DNA of 64,000 nucleotides, taken from Forficula auricularia (taxonomy: Eukaryota > Arthropoda > Insecta > Dermaptera > Forficulidae). The DNA is taken from assembly GCA_024734495.1 (NCBI GenBank), contig JALMQS010000055.1:9769652-9833651 (forward strand), written 5' to 3'. Position numbers and translations under genes: made by a program. Positions within the stretch are counted from its first letter, which is position 1; each line of letters starts with the position of its first letter. Below, piece after piece: positions 21,568 through 33,900 of the stretch. The notes under the pieces were generated by a model. That model was not told the DNA's origin. It did not search any database and saw nothing but the letters and a program-made list of their open reading frames with translations.

Positions 21568-21824
21568 CTGCAAAACAAATTTTAACAGGTATCAAAAAAA
21601 TATTCATTTCCCAATCAATTATATAAAAGTGTATTCTCATAAATAAAACATGTTATTTCAAGGTCGTCTGATTGACTCTTCCTGTTCGTGTACTTTATGC
21701 ATAGCTAATATGCTTAAAACACTTTTCACTCCTAATTATATATTGGAATTATCAGATTTTAATATTTTATATTAGATGGGGTTTTTTTCGCAGACCTAGT
21801 GATAGATATAAAATTGAGGATTGA

Positions 21825-22205
21825 ATGGAAGGATAAATAAAAAGATGATTCCTAATAAATGAAGATTCATTGGAAGCTTTTCTTTTTAAACTTTTGAACC
21901 AACGTTTCTCAGAATCTTCCCTCCTTCTTCAGGGTCAATGAAGAAATCATGTAACAATATTTCTTCTTGTCTTCTTTATCAGTGATTGTTGAAGATATAT
22001 TTTTTGTCTTGATATCATCAAAAGAAGAATATCTGTTCAATAGCAACGAGCACTGATCAAGGAGCAAGACGGAAAATTGTTAGATTCTTCCTTTATTGGC
22101 CCTTCGACCCCTGAAAAAGGAGGGAAGATCGCGGGTTCTAAAGTGTAAAAAGAAAAGCTTCCAATAACTCTTCATTTATTAGGAATCATCTTTTTATTTA
22201 TTCTT
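21825..22205. mobile_element. Penelope-like fold-back element
   Basis: Arms (about 21830-21890 and 22140-22200) share AAGATGATTCCTAATAAATG and GGAAGCTTTTCTTTTT in inverted orientation. The left arm holds a hammerhead-like motif; the right one (22112-22145) is decayed. Confidence 0.6.
21897..21936 (-). ncRNA. hammerhead ribozyme-like motif
   Basis: On -: GACC, CTGAAGA, GAAACGTT, GGTT. Stem I is GACC:GGTT and stem III ACGT. The stem II segment pairs poorly (AGGA/TTCT), so this copy is probably damaged. Confidence 0.5.
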
Positions 22206-22712
22206 AGAGTGCCTCAGTTTAATATTATAATTTACAACGATTCGGTTTTAGGATTATTATTTATATGGACAAAGTGTGAAAATTCGCTTCAGATCACGAT
22301 CATGAACAGCATTTCGGTATTTCAAAAAATTTTCTAAGTCATTTTAGAAATTTGATCCAAAAGTTCATTCCCAACTCAGAATGAAATCATATTGGAACAA
22401 AATAGAATTTTACTCAAATTACCAATACTTATAGAAATTGTTTTTTTTTATCTTAAGTTATTTTGGAAGTTTCTTCCCGCACTTGACCACCTTATTTTTT
22501 TACAAATTAAATACGTCGGTAGTTCGATAAAAAAAGGCAATAATCTGATTTTCGTATCTTAGTTTATTTTCTGACATAATCCCATGAAACCATGAAAGTA
22601 AGCTTCAAATCAATCAAAGTCACTGTCGTCGCGAACCAAGTTTTTAATCGAACTACCCTCGCAGTCGTTAATGAAGCGAACAACATGTTGTTAAACACCA
22701 CTGGATTATTAG
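22206..22712. other. intronic sequence, unassigned
   Basis: No gene or known repeat recognised. Confidence 0.4.
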
Positions 22713-22720
22713 GTATTTTT

Positions 22721-22876
22721 CGAGAGGTGAACCTCGATTGGAATTAGGTGTAGACCGTCTTTGGAATTACTTTGGAATTCATTAGATAATCTATTGTCAT
22801 CTATTGTCTTCCCTTGGAAATGAAAGTGAAAGTGGAAGTAGGTGTACACGATTTTAGGTCGCGGTTCACCCCTCGG
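22721..22876 (+). mobile_element. MITE family E, copy 1
   Basis: Termini CGAGAGGTGAACC and GGTTCACCCCTCG with 8-bp duplication GTATTTTT (22713-22720, 22877-22884). Three more copies at 25007, 31593 and 34637. Confidence 0.8.
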
Positions 22877-23145
22877 GTATTTTTGACTACAGGTTACCAA
22901 AACTAAATCAATTCACTAGCGATAAGACATTTGGTTCCTTTTATTTCAAAATTTATCAAACTCAAACATGAAACGAGGAATTTAAGAGCTTAATCAATTT
23001 TCAAATAAAGGAGACATAACGTCTTTTTATTGAATTAGTGAGGTTTTGATTAACTTTGGTCGAAAATACTAAAGAATCCATAAAAAATTAGTGTCTTGGC
23101 GCTCGATACCAGTGTAACTTCTTATGTAGTCGTTAAGCGATACTA

Positions 23146-24077
23146 TCGGGTGTTTTTTTTAGAGGTATAGAACTTCGAATTGAAATAAAACACAAGAAAA
23201 TCGTTTTAATGTCCATCAATTTGGCTTTATTGGAAGGATAATTTTATGCCATTAATGTTTAAATATGATTTCGGGCATGTGGCCGCCGCGGCTGGCTCGA
23301 ATAAATCCAATTCTACAGGTCCAATTTTCAACCACTTTTTCGAGCATATGGGGCCGTATGTTGGCAATAACGCCACGAATGTTGGCTACGTCAACAAGCA
23401 AAATTGCCGCATTTGGAGTGAAGAGAATCCACATGAGACCCTTGAGACGCCATTACATCCACAAAAACTGACTGTTTGGTGTGCTCTATGGGCTGGTGGA
23501 GTCATTGGGCCATACTTCTTCCGAAATAATGCTGGAGAGTCAGTTACCGTTAATGGAGACCGGTATAGAGCCATGATAACCGACTATTTTGTTCCCGAAT
23601 TGGATGGCATGAATGTGGATGAGTTGTGGTTCCAACAAGACGGCGCTACATGCCACACAGCGCACGTCACAATCGATTTATTGAAGGAAACATTCGATGA
23701 GCGCATAATTTCGCGGAATGGACCTGTCAATTGGCCACCAAGATCGTGTGATTTGACACCATTGGATTATTTTCTTTGGGGATATGTGAAGTCGCTCGTC
23801 TACGCCAACAAACCAGAAACGTTAGGGGACTTGGAAGCCAACATTCGTGGCGTTATTGCCAACATACGGCCCCATATGCTCGAAAAAGTGGTTGAAAATT
23901 GGACCTGTAGAATTGGATTTATTCGAGCCAGCCGCGGCGGCCACATGCCCGAAATCATATTTAAACATTAATGGCATAAAATTATCCTTCCAATAAAGCC
24001 AAATTGATGGACATTAAAACGATTTTCTTGTGTTTTATTTCAATTCGAAGTTCTATACCTCTAAAAAAAACACCCTA
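23146..24077 (+). mobile_element. mariner/Tc1-type element with 240-bp inverted arms
   Basis: TA-flanked. The left 242 bp (23146-23387) is an inverted copy of the right 242 bp (23836-24077), including the last ~45 codons of the transposase. Between them the transposase is intact for its C-terminal half: LTVWCALWAGG, WFQQDGATCHTAH (second catalytic Asp), PPRSCDLTPLDYFLWG (third acidic region) and a C terminus ending EIIFKH. The 241-residue open frame from 23246 is a chimera: its first ~47 residues are the antisense of the C-terminal coding. The N-terminal DNA-binding half is absent, so it cannot be autonomous. Confidence 0.85.
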
Positions 24078-24346
24078 TATATACATACTATAAATAATCT
24101 GAATAGGGGAAGCAGTGAGTAGAAAAGGGAGATTGAAGCATACTCAATTTTTATAATATATGTTATCTTGTTATATATAACCAACAGTAGTTAATTTAGT
24201 AGTTATACATATGGTATTTATAAAATTTATTTGCATTCACCAAATTAATTTGTATTGACGTTATTAATTTTGAATTTTTTTTACGAAATTTTGATTTTTT
24301 GAAAATTCAGTCATTTTAAATGTGTGGTCACGGTGACAGCGCTTAA

Positions 24347-24932
24347 GGAAGTTCGGGACAGCTTATCTATCTGGCTGATCTACGAAAAAATCTTTTGTAT
24401 TTCTCCAGAGTGACAACTTCTGCCAACTAAATTTTTTAATAAAAAAAATTGTTAATAATGAGGTTAATTTCGAATAAAAATCTTTGTTATGATAATATTA
24501 ATAAAATGAATATTGAGATAAATTTTTTCTCATTATAAAAACATTTATTTAACACAAAAACGATTTCTAAGAAATAGAGTTGGAATTTGTGCTTTTGTTA
24601 TATTCTGTTGGCTGCAAATAACTTTTACATTTATAAATAACTAATTAAATAGACTGTCAAATCTATTGAAAAATATATCATTCGACTCATAAAAGTTGAA
24701 TTATTGATCCGTATAAATTTGTTGTAAATGGTATTATTTGTATAGAAGTTTTAGCCCTTTTAAAAGCTCGGACCACTTCGATGTTAAAAGGACAATTTTC
24801 AATAATTTATTTCTCGGTAATGGGACAGACGATCAACTTCAAATTTAGGGAATAAATATTTAATACATCAATGATTAGATGGTAAAAATTTGAGAATTTT
24901 CTTATAAAAATGATAAACAGCCCCGAACCCCC
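24347..24932. mobile_element. piggyBac-like element family C, copy 2
   Basis: TTAA at 24343-24346 and 24933-24936; aligns along its length with 17401-18005. Confidence 0.8.
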
Positions 24933-25006
24933 TTAAATTCATGAGTTCGATCCTGACTCGAGGGTCTCTTTCTGTCTGTCTTTTGCTCTCGCACTATTGT
25001 AAAATC

Positions 25007-25171
25007 CGAGGGGTGAACCGTGCCCTAATATCGTGTACACCTACTCCCACTTCCACTTTCATTTCCAAGTAGAAGACAATAGATGAAGGGGCATTATCTA
25101 ATGAATTCCAAAATAATTCCACATAATTCCAAAGATGTGTACACCTAATTCCAATAGCGGTTCACCCCTCG
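25007..25171 (-). mobile_element. MITE family E, copy 2
   Basis: CGAGGGGTGAACC...GGTTCACCCCTCG with exact 8-bp duplication GTAAAATC (24999-25006, 25172-25179). Confidence 0.85.
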
Positions 25172-25317
25172 GTAAAATCCTTTCTCCTTCGCGTTCAATA
25201 TTTAACACCCCAGAATCTGAACTCACATAAGTAGTTAAACTTAAAAATAAATAAATAAAATAAACATATAAAAATGATTTTCGTCTTCAATTCTTTGTCA
25301 TCTAAAATTTTATTTTA

Positions 25318-25530
25318 ACTTTACCATATTTTTTATTATGGTCAAGTATTGTATTTGTGCATGAAAAAAGTGTTTTTTTTCAAACTATTTAGATTAAAAA
25401 ACCATGGGATTTCGGTCTACAAAAAAGCCCTAATAAGTGAACATCGAAAAAATTATATTTTTCGAGATAATAATTGTTTTGTCAAAATGTCTGTTAGTCT
25501 GTTAGTAAGTGAGTTACCAAATTTTTAAAA
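25318..25530 (+). repeat. G-tract repeat family D, left-end fragment
   Basis: Matches the first ~210 bp of 9919-10735 (AACTTTACCATA..., AGTGAACATCGAAAAAATTA) and stops before the tandem units. Confidence 0.6.
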
Positions 25531-26080
25531 CAAGGATGATGATGACATATTTGCAGTAAAGAGATATCAGTTAAGTGAAAGTAAAAAAAGAAAACTTGAT
25601 TTTTCTAGACAAAACTATAATTTGTTATCAGTAGTAGACTTTTACTTTATTATGCGTTGAATAATGATTGAAATAAGTAATGGAATATTTGAAAATCATA
25701 CAAGATTATATATAGTTTGGACCTTGAACATAATTCTTGATGAAGTACCAGTACAAGGTTCAACGGCATACATAGATTATTTTATTAAAAGATTTGATTG
25801 ATGTTAAGAATACTTTTTATTTTAATGGAATCTTGATTAAAGGTTGTCTATTTAATATTTCATTGATTGATAAAAATATTCCATTCTCTATACGAGAGAT
25901 TCAAAAGAAAATTCAGCAAAATTGATCAATAGATCACTTTTTACACGCTTTATATTAGCTTCATCTGTATTTATGTATCTATCTATGTATTTATCTATCA
26001 ATACGACTTTTGTTCTGTTAAATTCCCTAAACATTTCTCTATAAAAATAATTGTTTACCTACTCAAATTAAATGAAATTA
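25531..26080. other. AT-rich intronic sequence
   Basis: No gene or known repeat recognised. Confidence 0.4.
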
Positions 26081-26081
26081 A

Positions 26082-26929
26082 GGTAGTTGTTTCGTGACAA
26101 TACTAGCAAAAAGTTACTGCTAGAGTATATAGAACAGACAATAAGGATTCATAATTCATAAGCCCAAAACTTTTCGCAGTTTATGTACCACTACTAGCCA
26201 ATCCCGTGCTCGTTTGACAATATGGCAACACTGTCTGAGCTTGTATATATTTTATCATAGAAATTTCAGATAAAATACATTATAAAGGGAGATTTATCAA
26301 ATAAAACCGACTTCAAAAAAATTAAATGCTACAAATAAAATAATAAGAACTCAAAAAATAAAATAAAATGCACTAAGATATAAAATAATTATCTAATTTA
26401 GTTACAACTAAACGGCGAAGATATCAGGTAACATAGATACAATAAAAAAAAAAAAAAGTCGAATTTTGAACCTCCTCCTTTTTTGAAGTCGATTAAAACA
26501 AAAAGTTCTTAATAAGCGATTGAAAGCTGTTGCGACAATGGCTGAAGCGAAAAAACGTCAACAAAATTACTAAAGTTAACCCTCTTTTTAGGTTAAATAT
26601 ATGCGCTGTTGCCAGCTTGTTTTTAGTGTAAATTTTTCATTATTTATTCATTATTATCTCAGAAACTGTGTTGTAACTATGAATCAAAATTGTCTTAAAA
26701 TGTCTAATGTCGGTTTTAAAAATGGTAAGAAGTGTTTCTTAATTATAATGAAATACCATATGTATGTAAACTTTCCGATATCCCGTATAGTACAATGTAT
26801 AAGAGTCTGAAAAACTCTATCTTTGGAATTTAATATCTCCGGAACTATATTGTTCATAAATTTCGTTTTGCCACAATCTGTCTAAATTTAAAAAAATCCT
26901 AAGAAAACCCATATGATGAAACAACTACC
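26082..26929. mobile_element. piggyBac-like element family A, copy 3 (inverted)
   Basis: GGTAGTTGTTTC...GAAACAACTACC between TTAA sites (26078-26081, 26930-26933). It is about 170 bp longer than copy 2 because of a nested insertion. Confidence 0.85.
26307..26493. mobile_element. nested element with CCGACTTCAAAAAA termini
   Basis: Ends CCGACTTCAAAAAA and TTTTTTGAAGTCGAT, with a probable 5-bp TAAAA duplication (26302-26306, 26494-26498). It interrupts the family A sequence relative to 16230-16270. AACCGACTTCAAAAAAGGAG-type sequences are widespread in insect genomes. Confidence 0.6.
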
Positions 26930-26941
26930 TTAAAAAACACG

Positions 26942-27083
26942 CTTTTAAAAAGTACAAAATAATGTAATATTTTACCATAATCAAAAAGCGTGGGGCACTT
27001 TGTCGAAATTAATTAAAAGTAAATCTTTCTGCCCCCCACGGTTTTTGATTAAGTATTACATTATTTTGTCCATTTTAGAAGCG
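26942..27083. repeat. fold-back repeat
   Basis: Arms around 26955-26996 and 27033-27071 (AAAATAATGTAATA and TATTACATTATTTT; AAAAAGCGTGGGG and CCCCACGGTTTTT). Unassigned family. Confidence 0.55.
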
Positions 27084-27601
27084 AGTTTTTTAGTTTTTTT
27101 TAAAATATAATTTATTGAGATAAATTATTATAAATATTATTTATTAGTTATATAAATAAATATTTATTCCGTTTGATTAAAATTGCACAGGGTATTATTT
27201 ATGATTATAAAGAACCGGATATTAAGCATTAAACTGATAATAAGTTCAATTGTGATCCTCAAAGAAATGTCATTTTCATTTTTCAATTTTTTTCTTTTGA
27301 TACCTACAGGAATTAAATTATTATTATTATTATTATTTTACATCTTTACTGTTAAGTAAATTGGTTTGGTTTTCTCATGAGAAGAGCGCTTATGTTTGCT
27401 CTCTTTTGATTGAATCCATTTCTTTTGTATTCAGCCCAATCAGAGCATCTATTGAAATATTACTCGGTACTCCTGGCAGGCAGGTCAAGCTTGCCCCACG
27501 GGCGCCCTAGTAGTAAATTCACCCAAATAAATTATTTTTGTCCTTTGTGTATAAAAATGTATCTAACGTGGTGAAAAATCATTTTGAACTATGTGCTTTT
27601 A

Positions 27602-28675
27602 CTTTACCATACAGGGTATGGTCAAGTATTGTAATCGTGCATGAAAAAAGTGGTTTTTTCCTTCTTTTTTTCAAAATATCTAAAAAACGGCTGAAACTAT
27701 TTCGATTAAAAAAATTGAGCGAAACCATGGCATTTCAGTCTACAAAAAAGCTCTAATAAGTGAACATCGAAAAAATTATATTTTTCGAGATAATAATTGT
27801 TTTGTCAAAATGTCTGTTAGTCTGTCTGTTAGTCTGTGCGTTACCAAATTTTATGGACGAGCTAGCTCAAAAACTAGTGTGAATATCGAAACCAAATTTG
27901 ACACGTAGTTTTGGTCCATTTAGATTAAGAGCTGATTAGATTTTGGTGCATATCGACCCAAAATTAAGGGGGGTGGAGGGGGGGGGTTAAAAATTAAAAA
28001 TCTAGGTCGTTTGAGCAAACTCAACCAAATTTTGTATACATAATCAGTGGACCCCCAGAGGTCTAAAAATGCAAAATCTAACCGCCCAAAATGGGGGTGG
28101 GGGTGGAGGGTAAAAAAATGAAAATGCCTATTTATCAAACAACCAAATTTTGTATACATAATCAGTGGGTCCCCAGAAGTCTAAAAATGCAAAAACTAAC
28201 CGCCCGAAATGGGGGGGGGGGGGGGCGGAGGGTCAAAAAATGAAAATCCTGGCCATTTATCAAACTCAACCAAATATCGTATACATAATCAGTGGGTCAC
28301 CAGGAGTCTAAAAATGCAAAAACTAACCGCCCGAAATGGGGGGGGGGAGGGTCAAAAAATGAAAATCTTGGCCATTTACCAAACTCAACCAAATTTTGTA
28401 TTCATAATCAGTGCGTCCCCAGAAGTCTAAAAATGCAAAAACTAACCGCCCGAAATGGGGGGGTCAAAAAATTGAAATCTTTGCCATTTACCAAACTCAA
28501 CCAAATTTTGTATACATAATCAGTGGGACCCCAGGAGTCTAAAAATGCAAAAATACCCCCCCCCTCCCCCTACATGATAATAAATAATTTTATTAAATAT
28601 TAAATATAAGTGAGGGGCCAGGTTGTATGGTAAAGTCAAGTGGATGGCCACATCAGAACACGTCAGCTTATTTTG
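27602..28675 (+). repeat. G-tract repeat family D, copy 2 (longest)
   Basis: From ACTTTACCATACAGGG to the conserved GTGGATGGCCACATCAGAAC flank. It holds five diverged tandem units of about 100-115 bp, each with a G run of 7-15 followed by TCAAAAAATGAAAATC. Apparent open frames through the units are by-products of unit length. Confidence 0.65.
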
Positions 28676-28944
28676 TCTGTCTGGATTCAACATTCACGAT
28701 AACTCAAAAATCAAAAGTAAATTAAATTTCATTTTATTCATAAAAACTAAAATTAAAACATAAATTAATCGAGGAACAAAAAAGTATTCATAAAATATAA
28801 ACATTGCATTAATATGACCCTTGTATTACCCCCCCCCCCCTAAGAGTAGGGTGTCTATATTTTGAGAGGACCTAACCTGGACATACGACCAAAAAACAAA
28901 AAAAACCCACAAAAACTATTAAATTCTTCCATCATATACTTAGA

Positions 28945-29563
28945 CAGTGGAACCTCGAGATACGAGCACCTCTATATATACGAGAAATTCGAGATACGAG
29001 GAAAGTATGAGCGAAAAATTCGTCTCTAAATACGAGAATTGGCTCGAGTAACGAGCAAAGTGGGAAGAAGTGAAAACTTTCTTTAAAGAAAATCACCCTA
29101 ATAAAGCAGTGTGTGGGCGCACCATGGACATGTGTAATGACACTGTAGTGTCGCATTTTAGAGCATCTTAAAAAGGAGACAGAAGCAAGTGTTATTAGAT
29201 AAGTTTTTGGTAAAGCAACCAAGAACCAAGTGATTCTGACCCTGAACCTGCTTCCAGTGGGTAAAATTCCCAAGAAAAGAGAGCCTTCCTGAATCAGAGG
29301 GGGACTCTCCGTCCCCACACTAAGCCGTCTTTCCCACATCCCTATCGCCAGTCAGGACTCTTCATAAAGGTAAACTACGGTTATATTATTTCCAGTGTTA
29401 TTTATTAGGAAAATTGATTTTTATGTTGATATTTTTGGCGGAGCGGAACGGATTAACTGGATTTCCATTATTTTCAATGGGGAAGTTTGTTTCTAGATAC
29501 GAGAAATTCGCTATACGGCCTCAATGCTAGAACGAATTAAACGAGTATCTCGAGGTTCCATTG
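28945..29563 (+). mobile_element. Tigger/pogo transposon relic
   Basis: TIRs CAGTGGAACCTCGAGATACG and its near complement at 29540-29563; right side abuts TA. + translation in pieces gives VKTFFKENHPNKAVCGRTM-like residues and DKFLVKQPRTK, typical of the C-terminal part of Tigger transposases. Stops and frameshifts throughout. Confidence 0.7.
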
Positions 29564-31240
29564 TATACCTATTTCAGTCCTTATTATTAATAATAATAAT
29601 ATATTAAAACTCAAGAAATAATTACGACTAATATGTTAACAAAATAAAAAAAATATAAATCGTGTGTTTTAACACGAATACTTTTTTTGAAGCATCGAAC
29701 CTCCCCTACAAGAATATAGGAACGATATAAAAAATAAATAAAAAAAATATATTTATTTTTTATATGAATAATGGTAAAGAAAATTATTAAATAGATATCT
29801 ATAAAGTTAAGAAAAAAAATTTATTATGGCATTTACTGTGCTAATATCTAATCTATTTCTCTGATATGACCATTGACTATTTATCACCGAAAAGGCAGGT
29901 TCAGAGTCTGCATTGTGACTAGGATATGGAAAATACGTTAACTGAACAAGCGAACAACTTCGTTTTTTTTACTCCAAATATTTAACTTTTTCAAATATAC
30001 CCATCAGTAGCTTTAATTTAAAATTTATGGAACTTTTTAACGTTAGATTATGAATAGAATTTACAGATTTCATATTTGAACCATTTTACCTATCTTATGG
30101 AAAATACTTTGATTTTATGAGTTTGAAAGTAAATTAGTATACTTGTAGTTACTCGACGTCTGAATTTCATTTAAAATCTATATTATTTGAATAAAAAAAT
30201 TAATTGTGAATGATGAACGATGTTTTGGCAGAAGTATTTGATTGCACTTAGCCGCTTTTTTAATTAATATTTTGTCTATCTTATTATAAAATTGTTTTAC
30301 AGACAAGCTGAGGCTTGTCTAGCAAGCAGAGAGTGGGGGAAGAAGCATTTCCAGACACAATCATGTTCGAGCCTGTCGATGTCGGAGCACCCTCGCTGTT
30401 TGCCTGTAGCAGCATCAGTCAGGTCATTTAATAGCAAAACCTCGTATAATGGGAGCCCCTCAATTTAGACAACTGAATTGGCATATCAGTTAAGGGTATG
30501 ACTACTAGCAAAACCGGACGGCGCCGGCATCTATTTGTACACTCAAAATCTACAAAACTGGATACTCGAAAATTTATATAAAAAAAAAAAAAAAAAAACG
30601 AATAAAATCATTTTTTATTTTAATATATTATTATGAGATCAACAAAAACAATTTTATAATTAGGTAGAGAAAATATTAATAAAAACAAAGAGGCTAAGTG
30701 CATGCCGTACTCACAAACCATAGGCATCGTAATTGTTTTCACCTTACATCCAAACTTATTATTCTATAGCAACCCAAAAAATATTTATTCAAAGTACTCC
30801 GACAGAGCAACAGGTGGATTATTTTTACTTGCCCCTGGAAGTAGTCCAAGTGAAGATAGACTGTCCGTTCTGTCTTTAATATCAAAGAAAAAATCTAATG
30901 TTAAATTTGAAAAATTCTATTATGCGGTTATCGATGAATTTTACGAATAATAAAATAACATTTTCAAAAATGAAGGGTCCTTTTTTGGATAGCATTCTCT
31001 GACTGAAAAGTTTCTACCAGCCCCTGGTACCCATCCATTTCTCTACGTAGCTCTGAGATTTCCATGTATCTTTGCTGGCAGCAATTTCACCCTTTATGAT
31101 ATCTTTAATATGGCAGAATTGGTTGTAGAATACATCTTCAGTGAGGGAAATTACACTCATCTCATTCTGGTACCTCTTCTACTTACAACATCCATTGCAA
31201 CATCCATTGCAGAAACCAAAATTGGTTCAATTCCAACTGG
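29564..31240. other. AT-rich sequence, no recognised gene
   Basis: Includes a GC-richer stretch 30300-30520 (hairpin GACAAGCTGAGGCTTGTC at 30302) that might be another transposon end. I see no supportable exon. Confidence 0.35.
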
Positions 31241-31249
31241 GATAGTCTT

Positions 31250-31480
31250 TTTTTTTTTTTTAATGCAATCGAATGCAAGAAGGGGAGTACCAGTAAAGAT
31301 GCAGCCCCTATGGATCTCGAAAGACCCTTGCATTACCGAAGAGAAGGGAAAGTTGATTAAGTGAGAGGGTGTAGGCGTAGGTGTCTATGCACTCCGGTTT
31401 TGAAGGTTTGAAGATTATAGGTGCTGGGAAAGATAGAGGCTGGGAGAGAGTTCCAGTTCCTTGTCAATCTTTTCTTTCAG
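31250..31480 (-). mobile_element. LINE 3' end fragment
   Basis: The T tract at 31250 would be a - strand poly(A). The following sequence resembles the 3' UTR region at 14870 and, in GGGAGAGAGTTCCAGT, the LINE at 59120. 5'-truncated. Confidence 0.5.
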
Positions 31481-31592
31481 TTGAACTTGTATGTATATAA
31501 ATTATTTGTTGGAAATTATAGTTTCGAAAGCTTCTTTTCTTCAATTGCTACGAGTCGTCGATAATTCCCGGAAACAATGGGTTAGCCTGCAA

Positions 31593-31701
31593 CGAGAGGT
31601 GAACCGCGATAATATCGTGTACACCTACTTCCACTTTCATTTCCAAGTAGAAGACAATAGATCAAGGGGCATTATCCAATGAATTCCAGGTTCACCCCTC
31701 G
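31593..31701 (-). mobile_element. MITE family E, copy 3
   Basis: CGAGAGGTGAACCGCG...GGTTCACCCCTCG with exact 8-bp duplication GCCTGCAA (31585-31592, 31702-31709). Internally shorter than the other copies. Confidence 0.85.
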
Positions 31702-31788
31702 GCCTGCAACTACTACTGCAATAGACGTTACCAATTTGAGAAAGGTCAAACCTTCGGAACTATAGTCCCTAATAAATTATATACAGTG

Positions 31789-31900
31789 GAACCTCGGTAT
31801 ATCTCTGCTTTGGAACACCTCCAATTCAGAATACGTCCTGTTTGGACGTGGCAAATTTTGCTCGGTATACGACTACTGTTCGGAATACGACATACATTTT
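31789..31900 (+). mobile_element. Tigger/pogo terminal fragment
   Basis: Starts CAGTGGAACCTCGGTATATC, a pogo-type terminus as at 28945. No partner end is found. Just left of it (31740-31780) is a decayed hammerhead-family tail. Confidence 0.5.
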
Positions 31901-33900
31901 TTGCGTGAATTTTGCGTCATTTTTAAATAATTATCTCAGAGGAAAATTATATTAATAATCAATTATATTCGGAGTTGATGTATTATTAACTGACTCATCA
32001 TACAAGTAAGGATATCATATAACAAAATATAACCGCAAAACAGGAGGCAATAGCTGGGGTGGGGGTCCAGGGGGCGTAGCCAGTATATTTATATTTGCAT
32101 CAAGCAGAGAACAAACTCTAATTTCTCTTTATGAATCAAATTTTCTTCAACTCTTAGAAAAACAAAATCTTTTCAATCGAACTGGGTGAGTTCCGAAATT
32201 TATAGGGGGATAACTGCACATCCAGTCCAAATAAAAATCGAATAAAAGGGGAGAGTAATCTATCGGACCCAACGGGTCAGTTGATCAATGAGTTTTTGAA
32301 ATAGTTTATTTATTTATTGCACAAGTATTTGCTATGGTGTATTTAAGTCACGCGAAAATATGATTATATGATAGCTGGCAAGGCCGTAGTATTTTTTTTA
32401 ACATTTGCAAAGAATCCATTTTTCCATATTATGATTATTTAATTGTATAAATACATAATTGACTTATAAATATAATATCTAACTCATTAGAGTTATGTGA
32501 TAAAATAAAATCAAGGCAACTGTCCTCTGATGAATTTCAAATATATTAGAGATAATTTTATTTAAATGCCAGAAAATGGCACATAATATGACAGTACCTG
32601 GAGGCACCGAGCGATGCTCGGTAACTTTTTCCTTCAGTTAAAAGCTTTATTTTAATATTATTTTTAATTTAAAATTCTGATAAAAATGTCGATTTTTACT
32701 TGAGAGCCGTTTTCAAATTAAAAAAAAATACAAATATATATAGTATTAGCCAACTGTACCCCCCCCCCCCACCTCCACCCCGCTCGACCCCACCCCCGAA
32801 ACCTCGCCCTACCCCCGGACACTGCACCCCACCTCCTGCACCTGTTTTTATTCAACCACATGATTCATTTTTATTCATCCAATTGTTAATAAATAAAACC
32901 TATCAAAATGTGTTATTTTTTCAGAAAATTGAGACCTGCTTATGCGAAAGATATTTTTAAATAAATTCTTGATTATTTTTTATTCTATTAAATAAATAAG
33001 GTTCTTTATAAAAACAATTATAAAACGTTTATGGAGAACAAAATATGTTAAAAACCACAATCACAATACTTCTTCAAGGCCTTTGAGAACAATGAATTAA
33101 CCCAACCCATTGTCTGTCTGGGTACAAAAGTAAAAGGGGAAACCTTTTTTAAAACCCTAAGATTGGAATTTTTCTACCTGAGAATAATTAATTTGATTAC
33201 GAAAAAACCCATCAAAAACAATTTAGCCGAAGATGATGCCGTGACAGATCGAATTGTCACCCCAAAAACCTCCTAACCCATGATTTTCATCAAAATCGGT
33301 AGAGCCGTTTTCAAAATAGAACTAAGATACAAACAAATAAATATATATACAATTTTTGCTCGTTTAATAAGAGTAGAGTACCTGGAGCCACCGAGCGATG
33401 CTCGGTAACTTTTTGCTTCAGTTAAAATCTATATATTAATCCCCAAACCGGAAGATCTTGTAGCTAGAATGCCCAAAATCTAATCAGTTTTTCCAATTGA
33501 AATATAACATTTCAGCACAAGAACAAGCTTCCTAATACGACTTTTCGTTCTTAAGTTACCGTGGGCAGGGACGGCGGAACCGTGGGGTCTACTGACCCCC
33601 CTGGGAATTTGTCTACGTATTCTATACACCCCAGACCCCCCGGTAGGCCTACATCACTTTCCACAAGATTTTGGCTAAAATAGAAGAATCGAAAGTACAT
33701 GTTTACTTTAAGATTTTTGGTATTTTGCAATTTCCTCTTTTTTCCGGTTTTCTCAAAACAGCTTGGGGAAAAAATTGAAGTAATTTGAATGAAGAAAATT
33801 GGAACCATGATTTCAAATAAGGGAGAAACTAATGTGAAAGTCTTGTGGTGCCCACACCAGTTGATTATTTATCAATCCTCAATTTAATATCTATCACCCT
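31901..33900. other. repeat-rich intronic sequence, mostly unassigned
   Basis: Contains two copies of a 50-bp repeat with palindrome ACCGAGCGATGCTCGGT (32598-32640 and 33380-33425; a third relative at 45650 and a partial one at 50227). C-rich tract at 32759-32830. GGTCCAGGGGGCGTAGC at about 32063 recalls Helitron tails. The stretch 33290-33400 has the AAATCGGTAGAGCCGTTTTC type of sequence usual near 3' ends of RTE LINEs or Helitrons. Confidence 0.4.

Noticed and set aside
23246..23971. A single 241-residue transposase gene
   Set aside because: The first ~47 residues are translated from the inverted copy of the 3' end; only the rest is transposase sequence.
28209..28519. Gly-rich proteins in the G-tract repeats
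   Set aside because: The open frames follow the tandem unit length and G runs in a transposable repeat.
28932..29339. A 135-residue gene on the - strand
   Set aside because: It is the antisense shadow of the decayed Tigger transposase.
32700..32960. Proline-rich protein (also at 56797-57022)
   Set aside because: The proline stretch is a homopolymeric C tract, variable by slippage.
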